Both the position numbers and the translations under genes were made by a program. From assembly GCA_003864495.1 (NCBI GenBank), contig ML133478.1, positions 1,951,201 to 2,015,200 on the forward strand: a stretch of 64,000 nt of DNA, read 5' to 3'. This document shows, in pieces, positions 50,901 to 62,900 of the stretch. The notes beneath the pieces are model-generated. The model made no database searches and was not told the DNA's origin. It worked only from the letters and a program-made list of their open reading frames with translations. Numbering within the stretch: the first letter of the stretch is position 1; every line of letters begins with the position of its first letter. This stretch comes from Nemopilema nomurai. Its lineage: Eukaryota; Cnidaria; Scyphozoa; Rhizostomeae; Rhizostomatidae.

Positions 50901-53900
50901 CAGCCTCTAACACACAGGCCGTCTGGAACCCAACCACTACCAACGAAAATAGGAGCTGACCACTCCGGAATAACTGCAGTGGGGCATCCCCCTAACGAGG
51001 CACCTGACCATCCATTGGTCCACCATGTTGGCGAAGACTGGCCTTTAGACGTGCACCCGGAACATTTAGCAAGTACAGCGGACGAACTGGTGAACAAAGT
51101 CAACGAGCTTGAGAATCCACTCATTACAGCAATAATGGCGAACAAGAACCCAGAGCTGCTGAAGGTGCTGCAAGAAAGTGGCAGCCCAGAGTTGCTTCAA
51201 ACACTGCTGAGCTCTTCCACGCCGTTGGTAAACACCGGAGCCAAAGAGAGTTTCCATCAAATGACGCGGAAGCAAAAGGCAAGGATTCGACTACAGCAGC
51301 TGCTTGCGGCATTCAAGGGCAACAAACAGAAGCTGACCAACGCAATCAAAGCACACGCACGACTAAGACTGCTTTCGTACCTGAGGAATCACAGGAATTC
51401 GAAGTTACTGAACCTGATGAAGATGAAATACAAGGAGCCACTGTTGGCACAAGTAGCGGCACACGAGAATCTGAACAAAATGGACCATGAAGAGGGTCAC
51501 CACCAGCCGACAATGGTGAACTTCAAAGTCAAGCCGAAGATGACGTCTGAAAAGGCGCTGGAGTTGTTGAAGCTGCTGGAACTGAAGCACGAGGCACAGA
51601 ATGCGAAAATCCACCCAAGTGCGATGCAGCCAGGCCGGGAAATCCTTGACGAGTTGAAGGATGAGCTCAGCACTCTTGGGTTCAAACACAAGCACAAACC
51701 TGCCCAGTATGTTGACAATACCCTGGTCCATTTCGGAGACCAGTTGTCAACAGGCGTCGGGCTCCCCATGGACTATGAGGCGGGAAAGGCCATTGATTCA
51801 TACGCTAATGGCAAACACCATCGCAACCCGTTTCAATACGATGAGGACTGGAAAGGATCCATGTGGCACAGCAGAAGACACCACCATCACCGACCAAATA
51901 ATCAAGGGTGGTTTTTCAATCAGCTACATCCGGGATTTATAAACCATATTAATGAGAATACAATGCAACATCCGATAGGGAATTACCAATCAGTGGGGAT
52001 GACCCCGGGGAAAATGGCAAAGCAGAACGAGGCTGGAAACTTGATGTCAGAAGATATAACAGCGACGCTTGGTGGTGATAGCGGAGGTGAAAACAAAGGC
52101 AATTTGAAGAACGTCTTAAAGGATATCGCGTCTAATAGCATGGATTCGAACGATGTTGAGAACCTTATGTCTAACTTGCCAGGCATAGTCGGGCATCACG
52201 TGGGAAAAGGGGAAATCCACGACATTCTTGCACAGTTTGCCAAGACGCACAGCAAGCCAGCCAGCAGGGAACAAGGCAACCGCGAAATGGCGCAGCTGGA
52301 TAGTGGCAGTAACTTCGGAGGTGAAAACACTGCCAATGCCCGGCAGCAAGGGACTGGGTTGCTGGATCAACAAGGGCCTAGCATGTTGACGAATGAAGTG
52401 GCACCACCGCAGAAGCATTTGCAGCCGCAGAAGATCGTGGAGATGGTTGAACAGAGCCAGCAGATTGGCGATGAAGGACACCCCGAGGAGGCATTCGACA
52501 GTGCCGGGTTTCAGAACATGATGCCTCATGGGGTAATGGAAAAGACTGGGCATGGAAGTGAACAGGTGATCCATATCCGTCCGAAGCAGACAGCCATTCA
52601 CGTGAGCGGATATGGGCCTGGGGGTCAAGGGGGGAATGCCATGAGCCTCGAACGCCTTTTGAATGCTCAAGGGCAGAGCGACGAGAACTACGCAGGAATA
52701 AATGAAAACGCTGCGAGGCCCAAGGTAGACCTACTGAATCTAAACGGCAGGATACAGGGGATAGAAGGACTCGACGAAGACAAAATGGCCTTCAAAAATT
52801 ACGAGTCGTTTGGTGGTGTTGGTAAGACAGTCCAAAGTCTGCCGTCATCAAACGGCTGGCCTTCTTTTGATTCGGAGGCAGCAAAAGAGTTGAAAGAGCA
52901 GGAGAGCTTCGATTCTGATGTACTTGAAAAAGAGGCCAAGGCCGTGCACCACCTCTCTTCCGTGAAGCCGACAACAATCAATACGAACTACCTCGAGTCT
53001 CTTTCGAGTGAGAACTTCGACCATGATGGATCCAGACAAGTCACAGTGACCCAAGCAGCAAAGCAGGATCCTATTGACGATTACATGGATTACATCCACA
53101 AACAAGACGCTGTGGACGAGGATTACGCCCAGCACTACTACAAAAATAACAACAACAACAACGTACTGTCTGGGAATACCGGGTTCAACACAGACTTTGA
53201 GTATCAGCAGTTCGAAAAGAAGTCATCGCTCAAGAAGCAGGGTGATACGAAGAGTCCTAGGAAGAATGGCTTGAAACAGGCAAAGGCCAAGCAACTAGGT
53301 GCGGGTGTAAACAAAGGGAGTCGACCCGGAAATAAAAGTAGCCTCTCCCCCCAGGCTGGTTTGAAAGGAAATCGAAAAGATGTCAAACCGAGGCAAAACG
53401 GAGCCAAAAACAAGCAACAGGAAAGCAACTTGAAAAGAGTTGGACAAAAAGCGGCCCGGGCAAAAAACAAAGTGGAGCAGAATCGACAAAAGATGGTTGC
53501 TGGAAACAAAGGAAAGGCAAAGGCTGGTCAGCCAAATAAAAATCGACAGGGGAATCTGAAAGCACAGCAAAGGAATGGTGGAAATAAAAACAAAGCCATT
53601 AGTGAAAATAAGAAAACGAAAAATAAAGGGAAACAAAATAACAAAAAGGTAAATAATGCCTCGAAGAAGCCACAGAATCACAGAAAAGATAATTCGAAAG
53701 AGAAGGCGATGAATATTCTATGATGACCAGGCAGAGAGAAATAGAACTGCCATAAAGCTGTTGATCGGAGCCCGCTGATGGCCCTTTGGGTGAAGCGGGA
53801 AGACTGAGGAACTATGGCATAGTGAAATGATGGGCTTTAAGTTCGCCCTTTGAAACCGCACAGTGAGGTGAAAACGTGACTGTGACAGTTTGGTGCTTGA

Positions 53901-56900
53901 AAGAAGAGACAAGGAGGGCGCATTGGTAAGAGATATGTGATAAATCGACAGTAACGCGGTGCGATTCTGAAGCAATTCGAAGCACAGATAAACAGACAAT
54001 GGAAAAGATATCAATTCAACAGAAGAACGATCGATGAATGTTACGAACACGTGCGATGAATCAATTATTCATTGGACACTCTGAAAAAAAATCATTGAAT
54101 CGTGGAACAAAGTGAATATTAGTCCGCTTGGCCATCAGTTCTTAGTGAGATTATTGTGTATAGTATATAAAACATTTATTGTAAGTTAATGTTATTTTGT
54201 AACTTTGTAGTGTATTTTTAATAGGCCATTGTCATGACGATGATTAAACACGTTGGAAAGAACCAGGCCTCTTAACCACGTCGTGAGCCTGAACACAATG
54301 CCACGGGGCAATAACAGATAGTGTCTTGCATACATTACTGCCGAAGAATAGGACACATTTCATGGCGACCTGGTACAAGAAAGGAACTGTTGGCCTAATA
54401 AAAACACGTCGGTGTACGAATGGAAATGCGAGTATTGAGCAGGTGAAACGTGCTGCGATGGATATGAGTCTAGCACAGAGTTGAATATAGCATCAGAAGA
54501 ATGATTTAAACTGGTCTGATGCTTCTATGTGGCAAAAGCCCTTGAGCCAAGCCGATATAAAAACGCTCAATGAAATATTCATTACTCGCAATAGTGAACT
54601 CATGGGCGTATTTGAACTTTATATTAATTGCACGAAGATTGCGCATCGATTTTGGTTAACTTAATATGATGAAAGCAAGGGGCCTACCTGAATACTAGGA
54701 CTCGTCGCTCCCATATTTATCTCGAATTCTTCTGATTCGGATGGAAGAGGGCAGTCTTCTAAAAAGTTGCTAGGCACTAAGCCTCTCTCGCCACTAGTTT
54801 GAGCCTGCGAATAGAAATAGGATTTTAATCAGAACAGGGATTATGACAAAGCAAAGGATGAAAATGAAGACAATGAAACCGTGCCAAGGACAACAAACAC
54901 ATTCAACTCCATAATCCTGCTTCAAATAATTAAAAAATTCCAATATGTGGCTTGTATTATGCGCTCTGATATATCGACGTTTATAAACATCGATGATGTG
55001 TTCATGTGGCTTCAAACTACTGTATCTCGTGAAGCAAATATCGTAATCGATTGCAGACAGAAAAAAATATATTCATGTCTTGCAGTATTGAGAACAAGAT
55101 TAGATAGAGATTGAGCTATCGATGTAAGTTTTTTGTCATAAAATAATTAACCATTGTTACCAATTATACCGAGTACAAGAAAACATTAATTCAAGTGTGT
55201 ATTTTTCTTGCAAAATTATAACGTCAGATAGAATTCTCGAATTTTCGCGCCAAATATGCATATAAGTTGTTTAGGAACAAACGCAATGGCCTGATTTAGA
55301 ATGGGCCTTTTGCGAACACAGCTGCAAAATTGCTGTCTGCAATATTGTTCTTATAAACCAGTGCAGAACTCTTGGTCTTTAATTGTACTTACTGCAAAGA
55401 AACCATCTTCGTCCATATCTCCAAATACGAGGAGGATATCACCTTTGTTAAATGGAAGCTCAACCTGCAACAGGAAAATTAGGCCAAATGATATCAAGCC
55501 ATGTTTCATAACAAGACTATCATTGAAAATTATTCCAATACGAAACAGCCACAACCAGCATGTAGAACTGCATCGTTCACATGCAAGGTGTGAGCAACGT
55601 ATAGTTTTTCAGGGTAAACGTTATATATCATTTTATTAGTTTGAATGAGTTGTATATACCTGTGCAAATCAGGATATGCTTATCAAATTTAATAAGTTGG
55701 TAAATAGAATAGACCGACCCAGGGGCCAAAGGATGTCTAATGGCGTAACATAATTAAAGGAAACGCAGGCGGAGTAACGAATGGACAATATCAATCATGA
55801 TGGATGCCTTCAAAGAGCCTTGGCAGTCACAGAATGAATAGAAAAATTAAGCTTTTGCGAAACTTGAATAGTTGTTTGAAAATCACACATAGAATAACAA
55901 TCTTTAAAATCATCTCACTCTAAAAATTGCCTATTTAAAAGAAAATTGAGAAGTAGCTTGGATTCAGGTGTAAAAACAGGAACAAAAATTCGAAGATCAA
56001 CTTCCAAGAATTCACTTTTGAATCTAAAGACAAATATATCAATGGCTGCTCACATACAGTAAGAAGCCGCAAAATAGAAACTGTTTTTTTAAAAATGGCC
56101 AGTTTAGTTTGCCTATTTAAAGGACATTCATCATGGAAAGAGGCTGAAAAGTTTTCATGTAATATTTGTTTAGGGAACAGGTTGGCTATCATTTTTAAAA
56201 ACAATAGTGAAACTGAGTTTGCTGTAAATACACCGCACACGATAAACTGTGATTCAAGATTATCAAAATAGTAATTCACCAAATTTGTATGCTTCTGCAT
56301 GTATTCATGCATTTGAAAATGACATCATCATCACAAATTGTTCAGGCATGACGAAGTATGCTATATAAACTTGGGACCCCCTATGAGGAACCTTCCTAAA
56401 ATCAGGCTGAAAAGTTTCATATATGAGAGTAAAATTTCTCAAAAACATCAGCCTGAGGTGTTTATACAAAATGGTTTCTATTTTGCAGGTTCTTACTATA
56501 AAAAAATAAGTTTACGTAGCCCATGATAAGCAAGGGTTCCGACGCAGGTTGGAAAGTGGAGGGGCCAAGGAAGACTTTAACAATCATAACAAAAGATATT
56601 AAGAAAAGCTCTATTATTGTTCTACAAAAAAGTGCGGGGGCCATGCCCCCCCCCCCCCTTCGTCGGAAACCCTGATAAGGAAAGCAAACCCATCAAAAGG
56701 ACACTAGGGTTTTCTTGATCAACTACAACAGAGACAAGTTGTTTCATCCGTACCTCTGAATCGACGTTTGGGGATGAAACAGCTGGATCGTAATCGTACA
56801 GTGCGATCATCCTTCGAGGCGGCAGGCAGTAAATACTGTCCCTTTCAGATATGTAACGATAATCCCTTTCTTTCTCTTCAAGATCGATATTCTCAATCCT

Positions 56901-59900
56901 AGCGAAAATATCCTCCATTTTTGCAACACCCTGATCTTCCTCTGTTTCCAGTTGTTTTGTCGTACCTTCTGTTGCGGTCCCTTCGGAATTCTTCCTGGTA
57001 ACTTTAGCCACAGGTTCTTTCTTAACTTCAGCTGCTATTGCCGGGTTCGACAGACTTTGGCGTCTTGGTTCTAAAAATGACACAATTAAGACGAGGTGAA
57101 AAATAGTCCTTTGTTAAGAAGTTCTTCAGCCGTTGGCGAACTCGTCTTGGCTAATACCACATAATTCCAAGTAACAGATCCGTAAAATAAACGAAGAAAT
57201 GTCATGTTTAAAACTCATCAATGACGATACATGCTGCTAAAAAGATACAGCAAGGGTACTAAAAAGGGGGTCTTATGGTCAGCAAGGGTACTAAAAAGGG
57301 GTCTTATGCTAACGATAATAACAAATGATGAACGCAGGAGACAAACTCAAAGCCATAACGTGGTATGAAGCTACGATCAGCTGAAGTCGGATCGAAATTC
57401 ACCAGACACATACATACACGGATGCTCACCACAGTATATCATATACAGTCTGCACCATGTCTAACATGAAATAGCTCTCTCTCACGCTTCCGTATCGAAA
57501 CACCTGGCTTTCAATGCAATCTCGTAAGGCAACCTGAGACCTAAATGTCGCTACTTTTGCTTTTTGATCCTCAGACGTTCCTCGCAACTCGAATAGGACT
57601 CTGATTGGCGACTCTATTCATTACACACAATGCTATGATACAAGCAAAATCGTCTATGGTCAGTGGCATTTGCCATATAAGGGAAGGTTTATTCTTTCGG
57701 CCATGCGGCATAATTTGGATTATACAATGACGTAATGCTCATTGCAAGGACATGCTATACAACTGAAAGGACGCCTTGAGTGGGGAGGACGAATTTGTCA
57801 ATAAGCATTCACTGTGTACTGGTGTTTGGTACTTTATCAACCTTTAATCAGCTGTAAATATAGAGAAGGCAAACTACTTGTGTGTGATATTGCTTTTTGG
57901 TTTTTGCAAGGCATAAGATATCCGCATTCCCTACACAAATATGTGTTAGAACGGGTTTGAATTGTCAATACTGGAAAAGCTTCATTCTTTTAAAAACGGA
58001 GCACCACGAGTGGCAATCGACAATAACTGATCAATGCAAGCTATGCAAGAATAAATTTTTTCGCGAGGCCGAGTAACTTGATATTGATCAGACAGAGCAG
58101 ATGCTGTTTAGCAAAGCATCGTTCTGTCACTAATGAATGACATAGATTCACACAGACTAGTGGCTGCTGTAAATGTTCTTCAAGCTGCTGGAATATGATG
58201 GCGCAAAGTAGACACGAGCTTGAAAGCATTTCGAATGTTTCTAGTGCGACTTGTTGTCTATTATAACTAAACTGGAACAGATGCGGCTCCCAAACTAATT
58301 GCTTTTTTCTTGTTAATCCGATAATCTAATAATATAAATTGTTAAGTAGATAACACAACACTGTTTCTCTAGTGTCTTAGATCTAGCCTTGTTCGCAAAT
58401 CATTTCTTGTGCGTTTGTAAAATCTTGAATTTTCTCTGGTGTAAAGATACCAACACAAAATATTCCACGACTACCCGCCAATCAAGAGATGAATTTTGCG
58501 AAAATCAAGTCTACAAGCCACTTATTTGCTGACCAAATGTTGAACTCAGCAAATAGAGAAAAAGCATTGAATACGCATTAAATTGAGAGCTAAAAAGAAC
58601 GCGTATTAAAACCACAAGAAAAACAGCACCGACGGAGTGGCGTTAAGTCATTTGGTGAAATTACTGCAAGAATGGGAAAATAAAACTGATCCTAAATGGA
58701 TTAAAAGAAAATCCTCTTAACTTACCCTGTCCCTCTGAATCGTGATCTTGCGAATCCCCAGTAAGATCTGCAGAAGGTGGTGGTGGTATGTTCAACGAGT
58801 TCCCGAAATCCCCCAGACTCACTTCCTGTACCATGTTACTCGGCACAAATCCTCGGCTCCCGTGCAACTCGCCATAGTAAAAACCATCCTCGTCGCATTC
58901 ACCGAAAACTTTGATTAGATCGCCCTCGGTGAACGACAATTCTTCGTCCACGCCATCTGTGTTTGGGGACATTGTGATTGGGTCATACGTAAACAATGCA
59001 ATAAAGACCCGCACATTGTTCGCAATTGTTTTATCATCCACGTGGTTTGTACGCGTGTCTTCTTCATTCGAAGCCTCGTCGATTCCATTCACACCATTGT
59101 CTGTTAACTCGTCGCCCTGTGAACTGGAAACGGGTTCTCCTTTATGAATTCTCTCATCAATAGAGCCCCCAGTGGAAACATTGTTATTCATTGCAGGTTC
59201 CTTTTGGAATGACCCAGCGGGATTTTGTAAATCCTCTATGAAAGCCTTCCTATCGGGCTTCTTGTCGCCCCCCTGGGCCTCATGCTCCAGAGCATCGGGC
59301 GTAGACTGCGCGCCCGTCGGTACGTACGTTGGCGCATATTCTGCGTCTGATTCTACGACCGAATCATCAAAACTATCTACGGCGTTCAGCGTGTACAGAT
59401 CATGCACAGAGGTGGATGGGATCTTAATCGGTTCGTCGTCAAAGTCATCGCCACTCAGCCCGTCATTTTCGGCACTGTCTTCTTCCGACAAAACTTGGCC
59501 CATCGGCTTCCCGATTTCTACGTTCACTGAGAATACACCTGGCTTAGGCGTCCTTTCAGTGGCGAACTATCCCGAGGAGGTATCCTCCTTTAGCTTCGAG
59601 ATTTTCGGGGCTGGCAGGAGACGAGCTGTTTCGGATTTTGCCTTTAACAGCACTCAAGTCAAAATCCTCCGCAGCTTCATTCTCATGGTCGCCTTCGTTG
59701 AGCTTGACGGTTGACGCCAGACCGTGCAGTTCGACCAGGCCGTCCTGGTCAGCGCTGGCCAGCCCCAGTGCAACATCCTCCTTGGCGAGTTCGATGTTTG
59801 TTGATGAGTCGCGGGTGTTTGGGTCCCATTTCCGCCTAGCGGGCAGAGTGTTTATGTTTTCTTGATCATTGCTCCGGGCGGGTGTCCCCTTTGCAGGTGG

Positions 59901-62900
59901 ATCACCGCCATTATCATCGCACTGGGCGGGCACCGCCTCATCAACCTTCTGCGATAAGCCTCGCCTGCTCTCCTTGGCGCCTTGCAGTCCAACATCGTCG
60001 AGGCTGTTAGATAACGCAGATAAATCAGTCACTGGTACTTGAGCAGTGCTTACTGTCCTGTCATTGTCCTTTCCTTTATTGCTGCTCTGCTTACTTCCAG
60101 CTGCATCGGGGCGATCCTTGTCCTGGTCAAGAGGCAGCTCCGGGAACACTCCAACGATGTCGCTGTCTAGCAGATCAACTACGTCATCAGAATCAAAAGT
60201 CAATGTGTCCTTCGTCGTTAGAGAGCTCCGCTTTTCGGACGCCTTTTCGGACGCCTTTTCGGACACTTTTTCGGACACCTTGCCATTCTTCTCCGCTAGA
60301 TCGTACGTTTTGTTCTTCCCATCTTCCGAGTTAAAACTAAACGTCTTGTTCGCTGCTTCCGGTGACAAGCCCCCCGGTCACTTTTTGACAAGCTGTACGT
60401 TTTCTGCGGACCATCAATCGGACTGCCATCTTTGTTGTATTCAAGCAGATCTTCCACTGTTTCTTCCTCGATCGCAGAGAGCTCCGAATCCGAAGTCGAT
60501 AGGAGGTCTTCAAGAGGGAAGTGTTTTCGAGGCTTAACTTCGATTGCGTCCGGATAGTCCGCTTCCGGAATGTCTATAGCTTCGGTATTTTCTTTGTCCG
60601 GTTTCAAATCGGGGTAATCCGGCATCGGAATAGTCGGTAAAATTAGATTTTCAGGGAAATTTTCATCTACTGCTTGTGTCGGTATTTCTTTCGTTGGAGC
60701 CGGAGGAGCCTTTGGGGGTGAAGAAAATCACGATGCTTGAAATGGAATTCAGCATTTATCATTTTAAACTAAGCATACTTTTTCTTTACAATAACTTAAC
60801 GACTGTGGGTCTGCATTCAAATGTTAGACTTTGTATTGACAATGGTTTATCAATAATGGTGTGACATGGCTTATAAGAGCAGATTATCGCGTAAATGACT
60901 CAATATCATTGAATACTAATGATGATGGGTACATAGGACAATGATATGTTAGCAGTGCTACGTAAGAAACTCCAATACATGAGATCTATAGTTTGCTTCT
61001 TCAAACCAATAGCAAATAACAGCAGGTGACAACCCTTGGCAGTAATCCATGCCTCGACCAATCATTTTGGCTCAACAACAAGGTCATCCCCACTTTGTTC
61101 AGCCTAATGGTGCCACTATTATAAAACAACCAGACAGACGGCGCCCTCGTGGGAACAATCTAATGAAAACAAATTATATATACCAGACTACTGATAACAG
61201 ACAAAGGAAAAGTGGCAACGGTTAATAAAAAGGTATAATTAAGTCCACTCACTGCTTCCGGGTGATCTTCCACAGGAACTGCCTCCTTTTCAGTGCTGAA
61301 ATCTGGAGCTGCCTCGTCCTCAGATCCATCGTCCCCACTATCTGAATCCTCACTATCGACGACATCATACCGTATTACAGTCGGTTTCGCTTTGGCAGCT
61401 ACGTCATCACTCGTATTTGAACCGTCGTCCTTTTTATTCCCAGTTTCTCTAATTTGTGGTGTCCCTGGATCACCTCTGTTTACATCAACATTCTTTTCAG
61501 CAGTTGTTATCGATTCAACAGCACTTTTCTTCGCTTGGCTGTAGATATCTCTGTGCAGGGGTTTGTCTACCGGTACTATCACCACATTCGAAATAGCCGA
61601 TTCCCCAGAAATCGAGACTGTTGTTATCCAAAGTTCAATGAATTCCACTGCCGAGTCCTTGAGGGCAAGGCTCTGGACTGGTATCTTGGCGTGGTCGGCA
61701 GTGGGCTGGTCGATGAAGAGCACTTCATTATCGTTCATGTATATCTTGTACCCTTTTACGATGCATGACCTGCCTGGGTCTTTCTCGGTTATTGTCACCG
61801 GCAGCCATGAGACATCGATAGAGGATTCTTCGTGACTGGCCGACTTTCGAATGACTCTTGCTTGGACATTCAAAGGGGGCTCTGGTGGGTCTGGAATTCG
61901 ATCAAGAAAGAGTTTGCAAGTGTCTTATACACAACGAAACAAGTAATAGAAGCAGGAATTTCTCAAATTGGTTAAAGATGGCAGGACAATGTTATCTATA
62001 CACGAGAAGCAGTGAAATTCTTTTCAGATCTCGAATTAACCGTTAACCAATATTATCATTAAAGATTACATCAAAGTGCTCTAAAACCTATCACTTTCAC
62101 AAGTGTATAAATAAGACTATGAAGTACTGTTTCCTACTTAGCTTAAAAAGAAGTCTTAACAACTCATTCAAAAGGATTTAAGCACGAGAATTATTCAGAT
62201 TAGATGGCGCACGCGCACAACAATCTAGTTGGTCTAGCACAAAAGTAAGGCTTGCGGATGCTAATCTGAGCAAAAATTCAACTAAATCCAGTTAATATTG
62301 CAACAAACTCAAAAAATTTAACGTGAAAAAAATACGCTAGTGACTATAGTTTACTCATTTGCACAGAGCTAGTAATTAGAAATCCAAAAATAAAATGAAC
62401 AAATTTTGTTACCTTCTTTGTTTGTTCTGAATAGCAAGCCTTTTGACACCATGGAGTGGTCCTTCTTCTTCTGCCCATCTACCGACAGCCGAGCCTCAAC
62501 GCTGACCTCGTATTCATGATCTGGAACGAGGCCTGTTATTCTGAATCGGTCTACACCTGGCTTCAAGACGTGGATCTCGTTTCCGTCCAAATGTACCACG
62601 TGCATCATGGAGCTGTTTCCACACGACCATTGCAAATCAGCTGATGTTGCAGTTCTGCTTGAGATGCACAGGTCAGTTGGGACAGCACTCGCTCCTGCAA
62701 ATGAAGGTCACACAAACCGATTAAATGACCAGTCTAGATGCCTGCTATTCAAAGCAACACAGATGTTGACATGAATCGATCGTGCATTTGAGACAGGTAA
62801 GCCATGCATAACCTTTTCCAGTTACAATACTGTTCCTTGTAGACTACTTGAAGGTATTTCAAACAGTACACTGCAATACCTTATTATTAAATAACATTTA

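Noticed and set aside
50711..53681. Several 90-180-codon frames antisense or shifted within the secreted-protein exon
   Set aside because: They are shadows of one long, relatively GC-rich coding exon. The 1222-codon frame with signal peptide and splice fit is clearly the real one.
54661..54687. RIM-BP stop codon just after SH3-III
   Set aside because: A good donor precedes it, and a phase-matched exon with a RIM-BP-like basic tail lies downstream. It is kept only as an alternative end.
59172..60537. Plus-strand frames of 160-180 codons rich in Ser
   Set aside because: They are antisense shadows of the acidic RIM-BP linker exon; Asp/Glu-rich and Ser-rich codons keep the opposite strand open.
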